From: Gaiellaceae bacterium
Lineage (GTDB): Bacteria; Actinomycetota; Thermoleophilia; Gaiellales; Gaiellaceae
Assembly: GCA_026002995.1 (NCBI GenBank)
Contig: BPGK01000001.1
Coordinates: 1,612,001-1,676,000, forward strand
DNA length: 64,000 nt
Direction: 5' to 3'
Shown: positions 17,150 to 25,357 of the stretch, in pieces
How positions within the stretch are numbered: position 1 is the first letter of the stretch
Layout of the letters: the number at the start of each line of letters is the position of its first letter
Made by a program: the position numbers and the translations under genes
The notes under the pieces: model-generated
What the model was told of the DNA's origin: nothing
The model's database searches: none
The model's input: the letters and a program-made list of their open reading frames with translations, nothing else

Positions 17150-18841
17150 TCAGCGACGGGAGCGACGCTCGGGCAGCGCGTCCGGTGGCACCTCGAGGTA
17201 CTGCATGGCGAAGCGTGCGATCTCCCGGAAGGCGGGCGCTGCGACCACGCCTCCGTAGATCGACGCGCTCGGCTCGTCCACCATGACCATGATTACGAGC
17301 CGAGGCTTCGTCGCCGGCACGAGGCCGACGAACGAGGCGACGTAGCGGGAGGTGGAGTAGCCCCCGTTCGGGTCGATCTTCGCCGCCGTGCCCGTCTTCC
17401 CCGCGACGGTGTATCCCGGGATCGCAGCCTCCGTGCCCGTTCCCTCGAGGACGACCCCGCGGAGCATCGCGAGCAGCTCTCTCGCGACCGCGCGGGAGAC
17501 GACGCGCCGGCCCCGCTTCATCTCGACCGGCCGTCCGGCGATCCGGTCGACGAGGTGCGGGCGGACGAGGACACCGCCGTTCGCGATCGCCGCGTACGCG
17601 CGCGCCATCTGGATCGGCGTGACCGCGATCCCGTGCCCGATCGGAACCGTGCCGATCGTCGACCCCGACCACTCCTCGAGCGGGAGCACGAGACCCGCCG
17701 ACTCGCCGGGGAAGTCGATTCCGGTGGGCTTCCCGAAGCCGAACCGGTCGATCCAGGAGGCGAGGTTTCCTTCCCCGAGCCGTTGCGCGATGGTGATCGT
17801 CCCGACGTTCGAGGAGTACTCGACGATCTCGCGCACCGACCAGCGCTTCGTCGGCCGAGGGTGGGCCTCGCGGATCACGCGATCGGCGACCCTGATCGTC
17901 GGCGGGAGCCGGAAGGTGGTCTCCGGGGAGACGATCCCCTCCTCGAGCGCCGCAGCGATCGTCACGAGCTTGAAGGTCGACCCCGGCTCGTACGTGTCCG
18001 TGACGGCCCGATTCCGCCGCCGCTCGGCGGGTGTCTGCGGAAAGCGATTGGCGTCGAACCCCGGGGCGACGGCCATCGCGAGGATCGAGCCGTCGTGAGG
18101 GTCCATCACGATCGCCGAGGCGCCGCGCGCGCCGAAGCGCCGCACGGTGTCGCGCAGGACACCCTCGGCGCTCGCCTGGAGTTGGTGGTCGATGGTGAGG
18201 CGCACGGCGCGCCCGGGCGTCTCGGGCACGCTCGAGACGACGTCGAGCGCCCGTCCGAACGGGTCCTTCACGATCGTGCGCGAGCCCGGCTTCCCGGCGA
18301 GGACCTTCTCCAACGAGCGCTCGAGCCCCTCGAGCCCCACGTTGTCGAGGCCCGCGTACCCGAGGACGTGCGCTGCAACCGACCGCTGTGGGTACGTGCG
18401 AAGCTCCTCCGGGTACGAGCCGATCCCCGAGAAGCCGAGCTCCTGGAGCGCGAGCGCCGCATGGGGGTCTGCCTTCCGAGCGACGTACACGAACCCGCGC
18501 GAGCGGTCGACGAGCTGCGGGTAGAGGGTCGCCGGATCGACGCCGAGCTTCTCCGCCGCAGCGAGGGTCAGGTCCCGAGGCCGGTCGACCTGCCGGGGGT
18601 TCGCGTACACCGTCAGCGCCTGGCGGCCGATCGCGAGCGGCTCGCCGTTGCGGTCGAGGATCGTTCCCCGCGCCGCCGGCACGACGACGGTCTCGCGGTG
18701 CTGGCGAACCGCGAGCGCGGCGTACGCGTCGCCGTTGACGACCTGGAGCCAGAAGGCCCGGCCGAGGGCGACGGCGAGCACCGCCAGCACCAGGGCCGCG
18801 AGGACGACGATGCGCCGGTTCGAGGCCGAAGCTCTCCTCAC
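17150..18841 (-). CDS. ftsI: Septal peptidoglycan transpeptidase FtsI (class B PBP)
   Basis: 563 aa. Cross-links septal peptidoglycan. One N-terminal TM helix (about 9-30) precedes the PBP dimerisation domain (RGTILDRNGEPLAIG). The transpeptidase domain has the three catalytic motifs: SxxK in YEPGSTFKLVT, SxN in EYSSNVGT, and KTG in VAGKTGTAAK. The GTG start at 18841 overlaps the ftsL stop. No PASTA repeats follow; the C terminus is short and basic (PERRSRR). Confidence 0.95.
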   Translation of the reverse strand: MRRASASNRRIVVLAALVLAVLAVALGRAFWLQVVNGDAYAALAVRQHRETVVVPAARGTILDRNGEPLAIGRQALTVYANPRQVDRPRDLTLAAAEKLGVDPATLYPQLVDRSRGFVYVARKADPHAALALQELGFSGIGSYPEELRTYPQRSVAAHVLGYAGLDNVGLEGLERSLEKVLAGKPGSRTIVKDPFGRALDVVSSVPETPGRAVRLTIDHQLQASAEGVLRDTVRRFGARGASAIVMDPHDGSILAMAVAPGFDANRFPQTPAERRRNRAVTDTYEPGSTFKLVTIAAALEEGIVSPETTFRLPPTIRVADRVIREAHPRPTKRWSVREIVEYSSNVGTITIAQRLGEGNLASWIDRFGFGKPTGIDFPGESAGLVLPLEEWSGSTIGTVPIGHGIAVTPIQMARAYAAIANGGVLVRPHLVDRIAGRPVEMKRGRRVVSRAVARELLAMLRGVVLEGTGTEAAIPGYTVAGKTGTAAKIDPNGGYSTSRYVASFVGLVPATKPRLVIMVMVDEPSASIYGGVVAAPAFREIARFAMQYLEVPPDALPERRSRR

Positions 18842-19185
18842 CGGGCGAGCTCGACGTAGGAGATCGAGTCGGGATCGGCGGGTACGAGCCCGAGGTCCCT
18901 GCGTGCACGGCTCTCGATCCGCGCGCTCGCGGACACGCTCGACAGCTCGGAGCGGAGCGTCGCGATGTCTGCCTCGAGCTGGGAGCGGTCGCGCCCCGCC
19001 TGGTCGAGCTGGACGTTCAGTCGGAGAACCGCGACGTTGACCGCAACGACCCCGGCGAGCAGGACGGCGAAGACGACGATCCAGAGGATCCCGCCACCGA
19101 GCGCGAGCCGCGGGCGAGCGCGCCGGCGCGCCGCGCTCCGTCGCTCCGTCGCCTGCCGACGCGCGCCGTGGGCGAGGGTCGTCAT
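18838..19185 (-). CDS. ftsL: FtsL-like division protein
   Basis: 115 aa bitopic protein: basic N-terminal tail (residues 1-30), one TM helix (about 32-52), then a predicted coiled coil with leucine-rich heptads (LNVQLDQAGRDRSQLEADI) and a final region DLGLVPADPDSISYVEL typical of FtsL. Sequence conservation in the family is low, so the call rests on topology and on its position between rsmH and ftsI. Overlaps both neighbours by 4 nt. Confidence 0.85.
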   Translation of the reverse strand: MTTLAHGARRQATERRSAARRRARPRLALGGGILWIVVFAVLLAGVVAVNVAVLRLNVQLDQAGRDRSQLEADIATLRSELSSVSASARIESRARRDLGLVPADPDSISYVELAR

Positions 19186-20144
19186 CGGATCCTGACCGCC
19201 GCGCGCAGGCGCGCCGACGCGGCGCGCGGGTTCTCGGCGACCTCGTCCGCGGACGGACGGATCGGCTTCGGCGTGAGCATCCTCGCCTCGGGCTCGTGGC
19301 CGCAGACGCAGACCGGGAGCTCGGGCGGACAGATGCAGCCACGGGCCCGCTCGCGCAGGAACCGTTTGACGATGCGGTCCTCGAGCGAGTGGAAGGAGAT
19401 CACCGCGAGACGGCCGCCGGGGCGCAGGAGCTCGAAGGCCGCGGGCAGCCCGGCTTGAAGCGACTCGAGCTCGTCGTTGACGGCGATGCGCAGCGCCTGG
19501 AACACGCGCTTTGCCGGGTGCCCCTCGCCGAAGCGGGCAGGCGTCGGGATGGACGAGCGCACGACGTCCACGAGCTCGCCGGTCCGCTCGAGCGGCTTGT
19601 GACGACGTCGCCGGACGATCCCCCGTGCGATCTGGCGCGCGTAGCGCTCCTCGCCGAACCGTCGGAAGATCGTCTCGAGCTCCCGCTCGTCCCGGGTGTT
19701 GACGACGTCGGCCGCCGTCTCCTCCTGGGAGGGATCCATTCGCATGTCGAGCGGGGCATCCGTCGCGTAGGAGAAGCCGCGCTCCGGACGATCGACCTGC
19801 ATCGAGCTGATGCCGAGATCGAGCAGGACTGCATCCGCCCGCACGCCGTTCGCCGCGAGCTGCGCGAGGACGACGGCGTAGTCGCCGCGCAGGAAGCGGA
19901 GCTGGAGACCTCCAGCGTGGGCTCGCAGCCGGTCGACGTACGGCTTCACGGTCGGATCGCGATCGATCGCGATCAGCTTCCCCTGCCCATCCAGGTCGGC
20001 CGCGAGCAGCCGTGCGTGCCCACCGGCGCCGAAGGTCGCGTCGACCACCGTCTTCCCGGGATGGACGGCGAGGAGCTCGCGGACCTCGGCCGCGAGGACG
20101 GGAACGTGGTCAGCGGCCCGTGTTCGCGAGACGTTCGGCAACAT
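19182..20144 (-). CDS. rsmH: 16S rRNA (cytosine1402-N4)-methyltransferase RsmH
   Basis: 320 aa, SAM-dependent. Seen: HVPVLAAEVRELLA, the SAM-binding VVDATFGAGGHARLLA, LLDLGISSMQVDRPERGFSY with MRMDPSQ, and the C-terminal GGRLAVISFHSLEDRIVKRF. The ATG overlaps the end of mraZ by 35 nt, longer than the usual 4-nt coupling of this operon. A GTG or ATG further inside would remove conserved sequence, so this start is kept. Confidence 0.96.
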   Translation of the reverse strand: MLPNVSRTRAADHVPVLAAEVRELLAVHPGKTVVDATFGAGGHARLLAADLDGQGKLIAIDRDPTVKPYVDRLRAHAGGLQLRFLRGDYAVVLAQLAANGVRADAVLLDLGISSMQVDRPERGFSYATDAPLDMRMDPSQEETAADVVNTRDERELETIFRRFGEERYARQIARGIVRRRRHKPLERTGELVDVVRSSIPTPARFGEGHPAKRVFQALRIAVNDELESLQAGLPAAFELLRPGGRLAVISFHSLEDRIVKRFLRERARGCICPPELPVCVCGHEPEARMLTPKPIRPSADEVAENPRAASARLRAAVRIR

Positions 20145-20541
20145 CGGCCGCGCTCCCTTCGTTCGCGCTGGCGCGGGCCGCCCACTCGGCCCGATCCCAG
20201 ATCTCGATGCGGTCGTGCACGCCTGCGACGACGACGTCCTTGCTGAGACCGGCGTGCGCGACGAGGTGAGGAGGCACGAGGATCCGCCCCTGCCGGTCGA
20301 GCTCGGCCGGCGAGGCCCCGGCGAAGACGTGACGCTTCATCTCCCGCGCCTCCCGGGAGAGCGAGTCGAGCTCGGCGATGCGAGCGACGCTCGCGTCCCA
20401 GCTCTCGCGCGGGAAGACGTCGATGTTCCGCTCGAGGCCGCGGGTGAGGACGACGCCGCCCGCGAGCGCATGCCGAAACCGAGCCGGAAGCGTGAGCCGG
20501 CTCTTCTCGTCGAGGGTGTGCTCGTACTCGCCGTAGAACAT
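20110..20541 (-). CDS. mraZ: Transcriptional regulator MraZ
   Basis: 143 aa with two AbrB-like half-domains: MFYGEYEHTLDEKSRLTLPARFR at the start and DRQGRILVPPHLVAHAGL in the second half. MraZ assembles as a ring and binds direct repeats upstream of its own operon, usually repressing it. The ATG at 20541 gives the canonical start; an in-frame GTG 11 codons earlier lies within the operator repeats and is rejected. First gene of the dcw operon. Any Shine-Dalgarno (GGAGG) is unusually far, about 15 nt. Confidence 0.96.
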   Translation of the reverse strand: MFYGEYEHTLDEKSRLTLPARFRHALAGGVVLTRGLERNIDVFPRESWDASVARIAELDSLSREAREMKRHVFAGASPAELDRQGRILVPPHLVAHAGLSKDVVVAGVHDRIEIWDRAEWAARASANEGSAADVAERLANTGR

Positions 20542-20559
20542 CGGGTGTCGTGGGCACCT

Positions 20560-20594
20560 CCCACGATGCCCCACCTTACTCCACTATCTTCCAC
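20560..20594 (-). promoter_or_regulatory. MraZ operator: four direct repeats at 10-bp spacing
   Basis: On the minus strand the repeats are GTGGA (20590-20594), GTGGA (20580-20584), GTGGG (20570-20574) and GTGGG (20560-20564), each exactly 10 bp from the next. They match the known MraZ-box design of short GTGG/TGGG repeats with 5-nt spacers. They cover the spacer and -10 of the mraZ promoter, so MraZ autorepression is expected. Confidence 0.85.
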
Positions 20595-20601
20595 TTTGCA
20601 A
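20573..20601 (-). promoter_or_regulatory. Promoter of the dcw operon
   Basis: -35 TTGCAA (20596-20601), 17-bp spacer, -10 TAAGGT (20573-20578), all within the MraZ operator. The transcription start would fall about 25-30 nt before the mraZ ATG. Confidence 0.65.
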
Positions 20602-20673
20602 CCCCAGCGCCCCAGCACGGACCACGCAGCCTCTGAACCCCGAGCGGCCGCCGCGGTGCGCGCTCGTCGCAGG

Positions 20674-21519
20674 TCAGCCGAGGGCCGGCGGCGGGCTCGC
20701 CGGCGGCGAGAGCTCGACGCGCTCCGCGTGGACGCCTCGACCGACGAGCGCCCCCGCCCCGCAGCGCGCGGCGAACTCGATCGCGCGAGGGCGGTCGGCT
20801 CCGGCGGCGAGCGCGAAGGCGAGCCCGGCCGCGAAGCAGTCGCCAGCGCCGTAGGCGTCGACCACCGGGCCCGGCGGCGTCGCAGCGGTGTAGGGGCCTC
20901 CCGGCTGCGCCCAGCCGCCGAGCGCGCCGGAGGTGCTCACGACGAGGAGGGGCTCCGGCTCGAGCTCGCCCGCCCGGTAGAGCTCGGCCTCGTCTTTCGC
21001 GCTCGCGACGAGCGCGTCGAGCTCCACGGCGCCGAGACGCAGCGTCCCGAGCTCGCGAGCGGTCGCGACGAGCACGCGCCCCCGCCGCGCCGCGTACAGC
21101 GCGTCCACGTCGCCTGCGCAGAAGTACACGGCGTCGCAGCGAGCGAGCTCGTGCCAGGGAAGGACGACGTCGTGCCCTCGGGGGTGGAGCTTCGGGCCGA
21201 TCGTGGCGATCGTGCGCTCGCCGGTCGCGTCGACGAAGGTGACCGCACGCCGCTGGGGTCGCTCGACGAACGACGCGCGCACGTCGATCCCCCGCTCCTC
21301 GAGCTCCCGCTTCGCCCTCCGCCCGAGCTCGTCGTCGCCGAGCGCCGTGTAGAACGCGACGGAGTCGGCGAGGAGCGAGAGCTGGAGCGCCGCGACCGCG
21401 CCTCCGCCCCCCGCCTGCTCCCACGACTCGGTCACGCCCACGATCTCGCCGGGGCGCGGTACGGCCTCGACGGCCAGGAACTCGACCCACTCGACGTGAC
21501 CGACGACCGCCGCGCGCAC
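20674..21519 (-). CDS. PfkB-family carbohydrate kinase
   Basis: 281 aa ribokinase-like protein. Seen: VVGHVEWVEF at the start, the glycine-rich EQAGGGGAVAALQLSLL with FYTALGDDELGRR, and the catalytic anion-hole motif DAYGAGDCFAAGLAFAL near residue 225 with the general-base Asp. Substrate unknown; fructokinase, ribokinase and adenosine-kinase members look alike at this level. The GTG start lies 6 bp from the first possible start of the divergent sigma factor, so the promoters must overlap the coding sequences. Transcription runs toward mraZ but stops 132 bp short. Confidence 0.85.
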   Translation of the reverse strand: MRAAVVGHVEWVEFLAVEAVPRPGEIVGVTESWEQAGGGGAVAALQLSLLADSVAFYTALGDDELGRRAKRELEERGIDVRASFVERPQRRAVTFVDATGERTIATIGPKLHPRGHDVVLPWHELARCDAVYFCAGDVDALYAARRGRVLVATARELGTLRLGAVELDALVASAKDEAELYRAGELEPEPLLVVSTSGALGGWAQPGGPYTAATPPGPVVDAYGAGDCFAAGLAFALAAGADRPRAIEFAARCGAGALVGRGVHAERVELSPPASPPPALG

Positions 21520-21525
21520 GCACCC

Positions 21526-22026
21526 ATGCTCACAGATCGCGTGGCCGGCGCGTTGACCGCGATGATGGCGGGCGTGCAGATCCCCCCGTTCGAGCGCTTC
21601 TACGCCGAGCACCGATCCGAGGTCCTGCGCTTCCTTCGCCGTCGGGTCGGCCCCGATCGCGCCGAGGACGCCTTCCAGGAGACCTTCCTCCGCGCGCTCC
21701 AGGCCTACCCGCGGCTCGACCACGCCGAGCACCTGCGCGCGTGGGTGTTGACGATCGCGCGCCACGTCGCGATCGACGTCGCCCGCAGGGCGCGCCCGTC
21801 GGGCGAGCTGCCCGAGGACGGAGCGGAGGACGTCCGGCCGGCGTACGAGGAGCTCGCCGAGCTCACGGACGGCCTCTCTCCTCGGGAGCGAGCCGCCATC
21901 GTGCTCCGCTACGGCTACGACCTCGGCTACGACCAGATCGCGGCCGTGCTCGCCTCGAGCCCGGAGGCGGCCCGTCAGGCCGCCTCGTCGGGCGTACGCA
22001 CGCTCCGAAGGAGGATGGCCCGATGA
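21526..22026 (+). CDS. ECF-type RNA polymerase sigma factor
   Basis: Up to 166 aa. Region 2 (FERFYAEHRSEVLRFLRRRVGPDRAEDAFQETFLRAL) with the typical WVLTIARHVAIDVARR, and region 4 (LSPRERAAIVLRYGYDLGYDQIAAVL) are clear. Start uncertain: ATG at 21526, 21562 or 21565; the later ones leave a typical short N terminus. No anti-sigma gene is next to it. Its TGA overlaps the ATG of the alkyltransferase gene, so these two are made together. Region 4 ends without extra domains. Confidence 0.88.
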   Translation: MLTDRVAGALTAMMAGVQIPPFERFYAEHRSEVLRFLRRRVGPDRAEDAFQETFLRALQAYPRLDHAEHLRAWVLTIARHVAIDVARRARPSGELPEDGAEDVRPAYEELAELTDGLSPRERAAIVLRYGYDLGYDQIAAVLASSPEAARQAASSGVRTLRRRMAR

Positions 22027-22604
22027 CGTTCTCTGCGGATCTCGACCGGCGCTTCCGCGAGGCGGCGCACGCGCTCCGACTCCTCGACGTCGGCTTCGAC
22101 GTGCTCGCGTCGCCGGTTGGCGATCTCCTCGTCGCCGCCTCCGAGAGCGGTCTGGCCTGGATCACGTTCGACCCCGAGCCGGAGCGCGACCTCGAGCGGC
22201 TGGCCCGCATCGCGGGGCCGCGGGTGCTCCGCTCGCCCCGCAGCGTGAGCGTCGTCCACCGCGAGCTCGACGAGTACTTCGCACGCAGCCGGCGGTCGTT
22301 CGATCTCCCTCTCGACCTCCGCGCCCTGCCCCCGTTCACGGTCTCCGTGCTCCGCGAGCTCGCCCGTGTGCCCTACGGGCAGACGGTGACCTATGCCGAG
22401 CTCGCAGCCCGCGTCGGTCGGCCGCGGGCGGCCCGTGCCGTGGGGACGGTGCTGAACCGCAACCGGATGCCGATCGTGCTCCCCTGCCACCGTGTCGTCG
22501 GCTCCTCGGGAGGCCTCGTCGGCTACGCCGGCGGGCTCGAGCGCAAGGTCGCGCTCCTCGAGCTCGAGGGCGCCCTCGACGCCGGCGACCGGCTACTCGA
22601 GTAG
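22023..22604 (+). CDS. ogt: Methylated-DNA--protein-cysteine methyltransferase
   Basis: 193 aa. Removes alkyl groups from O6-alkylguanine by suicide transfer to cysteine. The active-site motif is PCHRVV in IVLPCHRVVGSSGGL near residue 160. The DNA-binding helix region PYGQTVTYAELAARVGRPRAARAVG and the Asn-hinge LNRNRMP are conserved. An N-terminal stretch of about 25 residues before the Ada-like domain is not part of the usual fold. Overlaps the sigma factor by 4 nt, and converges with the next gene, overlapping it by 12 nt. Confidence 0.93.
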   Translation: MTFSADLDRRFREAAHALRLLDVGFDVLASPVGDLLVAASESGLAWITFDPEPERDLERLARIAGPRVLRSPRSVSVVHRELDEYFARSRRSFDLPLDLRALPPFTVSVLRELARVPYGQTVTYAELAARVGRPRAARAVGTVLNRNRMPIVLPCHRVVGSSGGLVGYAGGLERKVALLELEGALDAGDRLLE

Positions 22605-23261
22605 GCGATAGCCGACACCCCAGACGTTGACGACGAACGAGTCGGCCGGATCGAGCCGCAGCTTGCGGCGAATGCGGGACGCGTGCGACTCGAGCGTCCT
22701 CGTCCGCCCTCTCGAGCGGAACCCCCACACGTCGCGCAGGAGCTCCTCCTTCGTGAACACGCGGTGGGGGTCGGTCGCGAGCTGTGCGACGAGCTCGAAC
22801 TCGCGGGCCGAGAGGGCGACCGCCTTCCCTCGCACGGTGACCCGTCGCGTACGGCGGTCGACGACGATGTCACCGGCGGACAGGAGCTCCGCGCCGGCTC
22901 GCGACCGCCGCAGGATCGCGCGGATGCGCGCGAGGAGCTCCTCGTAGGCGAAGGGGCGCCCGACGACGTCGTCGGCGCCCCGGTCGAGCGCCCGCACGCG
23001 CTCGACGGGGTCGGACGAGCCGGCGAGCACGATCACAGGGACGTTGCGATCCCAGGTGCGTCCCGGCTCCCCGCTCCGGAGCCGCTGGCAGAGGTCGACC
23101 TCGCCGAGGAGGACGAGGTCGGGGCGGAACCGCTCGACGATCTCGAGCGTCTCGCTGCGACGCGCCGAGTCGAGCACCTCGAACCCGTCCTCGCGCAGGT
23201 GGTACCCGAGGTAGGCCCGCGTCTCGGGCTCGGGCTCGGCGACGAGGACGGCGTTCGGCAC
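22593..23261 (-). CDS. OmpR/PhoB-type regulator with degenerate receiver
   Basis: 222 aa. The C-terminal winged-helix domain is canonical (LSAREFELVAQLATDPHRVFTKEELLRDVWG ... VVNVWGVGYRLLE, quoted in two parts from about 125 to the end). The N-terminal receiver has lost its key residues: the phospho-acceptor position reads PDLVLLGEVD, with Gly where Asp is expected, and the conserved Lys-Pro reads RPF. Phosphorylation control is therefore unlikely. No histidine kinase lies beside it. The GTG start is supported by TAGCGT 7 nt upstream. Confidence 0.9.
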   Translation of the reverse strand: MPNAVLVAEPEPETRAYLGYHLREDGFEVLDSARRSETLEIVERFRPDLVLLGEVDLCQRLRSGEPGRTWDRNVPVIVLAGSSDPVERVRALDRGADDVVGRPFAYEELLARIRAILRRSRAGAELLSAGDIVVDRRTRRVTVRGKAVALSAREFELVAQLATDPHRVFTKEELLRDVWGFRSRGRTRTLESHASRIRRKLRLDPADSFVVNVWGVGYRLLE

Positions 23262-23268
23262 GACTCCG

Positions 23269-23274
23269 ACGCTA
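23269..23274 (-). promoter_or_regulatory. Leaderless -10 of the degenerate response regulator
   Basis: TAGCGT lies 7 nt before the GTG at 23261; no Shine-Dalgarno. The rest of the 117-bp gap to the next gene (23262-23378) shows nothing else. Confidence 0.45.
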
Positions 23275-23378
23275 GCCTCGTCGTCTGCGGCGCGCCAGGT
23301 GTCCTTTGCGGCGAATCGCCGACAACCGTTCCTCAGCCGCCAGGTCCGAACGGGCCCGTCCGGGCTCGCCGCGAGACG

Positions 23379-25046
23379 TCAGAGCCGGCCGTGGCGAGCG
23401 ATGCCCCAGACGAGCCAGAGCCCGAACGCTCCCGAGAGCACGAAGCCGAGGAAGGAGAGGAAGTGCAGGCCGGCGACGTGCGGCCCCTCGTCGGCGAAGA
23501 CGCCGATGATCGCCGACCCGACGAGCCCGCCGGCGACGACGAGCGCGACCGAGAGGCGGTTCGAGGCCTGGTCGAGATGCTCGTCGATCTCGTCGATCCC
23601 GGGGTTCTCGATCCGCACCTGCAGCGTCCCCTCCCGCATGCGCTCGAGGACGTCCGACAGCTGGTAGGGGAGGTCTCGGGCGACCGAGGCGAGGGCGAGC
23701 GCCTCGTCGCGGGTCCGTCCCGCGACGACCCGCGGCCGGAAGCGGTCGGCCAGCAGCCGACGCGCGTACGGGCGCGCGACCTCGAACACGTTGAAGTCCG
23801 GGTACACCTCCTGCGTGACCGACGCGAGCGTGGCGATGGCCTTGTCGAGCATCACGAACCGCGACGGCAGCTTCAGGTTCAGCGCGTAGATGAGCTGGAA
23901 GACGTCGCGGATCACCTGCACCGGATCGACGTCGGAGAGCCGAGCTCCGTAGTAGCGGTCGAAGAGCATCTGCAGCTCGGCCCGGAGCTCGGGCTCGCGC
24001 TCCGGCGCGTAGCGGACGCCGAGCTCGCGCAGACGGCGCGGGAGCGCCTCGACGTTCTCCGTCGCGACGTCGACGAAGAGCCGCGTCGCTCGCGCCACGT
24101 CCTCGTGGGTGAGCTTCCCGGCCTGGCCGAAGTCGACGAGGCCGAGCGCCCCCGTCGGAAGGACGAAGACGTTCGCGGGGTGTGGGTCGGAGTGGAAGAA
24201 CCCGTGCCGGAAGACCATCGTCATCCATGTCTCGGCCATCCGCTGCGCGATCGTCCGGCGCTCCTCGGCGCTCAGCGCCTCGAGCTCGAGGTCGGCGACC
24301 TTCGTCCCCTCGAGGTACTCGAGCGTCAGCACCCGCGCGCTCGAATACGCGCGCACGACCTTCGGAATGACGACCTCCTCGTCGGCGGCGAAGTTGCGCC
24401 GGAACGCCTCCGCGTTCCGCGCCTCGTGCGCGTAGTCGAGCTCGAGGCGGATCGAGCGGGCGAACTCGTCGACGATCTCGCGGGGATCCATGAACTCGAG
24501 CGCCCTCACGCGCTCGCGGAGCAGCTTCGCCGCCTGGTAGAGGAGCCCGAGGTCGGAGTCGATCCGCTCCCGAGCCCCCGGCCGCTGAACCTTGACCGCG
24601 ACGACGCGGCCGTCCGGAAGGAGCGCCCGGTGAACCTGCCCGATCGACGCGGCGGCCACCGGAGTCTCTTCGATCTCGAGGAAGGCCCGCTCCAGCGTCA
24701 GGTCGAGCTCGTTCTCGATCACCTCGCGGACGGACGCGAACGCGATCGGGCTCACGTCGTCCTGGAGACGTCGGAGCTCGGCGACGATGTCCGGCGGCAC
24801 GACGTCCGGCCGCGTCGAGAGGAGCTGGCCGAACTTGACGAAGGTCGGCCCGAGCTCCTCGAGCATCTCTCGGAGCCGGCGTCCGCGATCCGAGGGCGAC
24901 GTGTCATCCGCTCCCCGGCCGTTGCGGCCGAGCAGGTCGCCGAGGCGGTTCCGGTTGAAGACGTAGCCGAAGCCGTGACGCGTCGCGACCTGCGCGATCT
25001 CGGACAGGCGGCCGAGGCTCCCGGACGCGCGCTGCTCGATGGGCAT
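23379..25046 (-). CDS. ABC1/UbiB/AarF-family protein kinase-like protein
   Basis: 555 aa. Family hallmarks: LGPTFVKFGQLLSTRPDVVP (the KxGQ motif near 72), AAASIGQVHRALLPDGRVVAVKVQ (alanine-rich loop and ATP-anchoring Lys), and the catalytic FFHSDPHPANVFVL followed by GLVDFGQ (metal-binding). Two TM helices sit at the C terminus (about 495-515 and 525-550), so the protein is membrane attached. In other bacteria relatives support quinone or lipid metabolism; the target here is unknown. The 86-aa gene lies 50 bp upstream and is probably co-transcribed. Confidence 0.9.
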   Translation of the reverse strand: MPIEQRASGSLGRLSEIAQVATRHGFGYVFNRNRLGDLLGRNGRGADDTSPSDRGRRLREMLEELGPTFVKFGQLLSTRPDVVPPDIVAELRRLQDDVSPIAFASVREVIENELDLTLERAFLEIEETPVAAASIGQVHRALLPDGRVVAVKVQRPGARERIDSDLGLLYQAAKLLRERVRALEFMDPREIVDEFARSIRLELDYAHEARNAEAFRRNFAADEEVVIPKVVRAYSSARVLTLEYLEGTKVADLELEALSAEERRTIAQRMAETWMTMVFRHGFFHSDPHPANVFVLPTGALGLVDFGQAGKLTHEDVARATRLFVDVATENVEALPRRLRELGVRYAPEREPELRAELQMLFDRYYGARLSDVDPVQVIRDVFQLIYALNLKLPSRFVMLDKAIATLASVTQEVYPDFNVFEVARPYARRLLADRFRPRVVAGRTRDEALALASVARDLPYQLSDVLERMREGTLQVRIENPGIDEIDEHLDQASNRLSVALVVAGGLVGSAIIGVFADEGPHVAGLHFLSFLGFVLSGAFGLWLVWGIARHGRL

Positions 25047-25096
25047 AGAGGCAGTGTGGCACGGCCGGCGCGCCCGCGGAGCTTGCCTCGCAGCGG

Positions 25097-25357
25097 TCAG
25101 CCCGAGGAGCGCTCGAGGAGCCGTACGCGATGCTCGAGCTGCGCGACGCGCAGCTCGAGCTCCTCGAGCTCGCGTCGCCCGCCGCCGAGCGCCTCGCGGA
25201 GGGCGGCCAGGACGTCCTCGCGGTCGGCGCCGAGCCTCGCCGCGATCTCCTCGGCCAGCTCGTCGATCCGGTCGGCGGCGAGCACAAGGGCCCCGATCCC
25301 AGCGAGCGCGAGCGTCCCGAGCGGTCCCCGCTCAGGGTCGCTAGCGCGGTCGGCCAT
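25097..25357 (-). CDS. Small helical protein, phasin-like
   Basis: 86 aa. A hydrophobic stretch (TLALAGIGALVLAADRI, about 15-31) is followed by an acidic helix and a heptad-rich coiled coil (ELEELELRVAQLEHRVRLLE). It resembles small phasin-like proteins often found next to ABC1-kinase genes; this is a family resemblance by eye only. The ATG overlaps the end of secDF by 17 nt. Function unknown. Confidence 0.7.
   Translation of the reverse strand: MADRASDPERGPLGTLALAGIGALVLAADRIDELAEEIAARLGADREDVLAALREALGGGRRELEELELRVAQLEHRVRLLERSSG

Noticed and set aside
15725-18859. A 1,044-codon open frame on the plus strand opposite murE and ftsI
   Set aside because: It has no recognisable domain, is Arg/Asp/Glu-rich like many antisense frames in high-GC DNA, and lies wholly across genes with complete active-site motifs.
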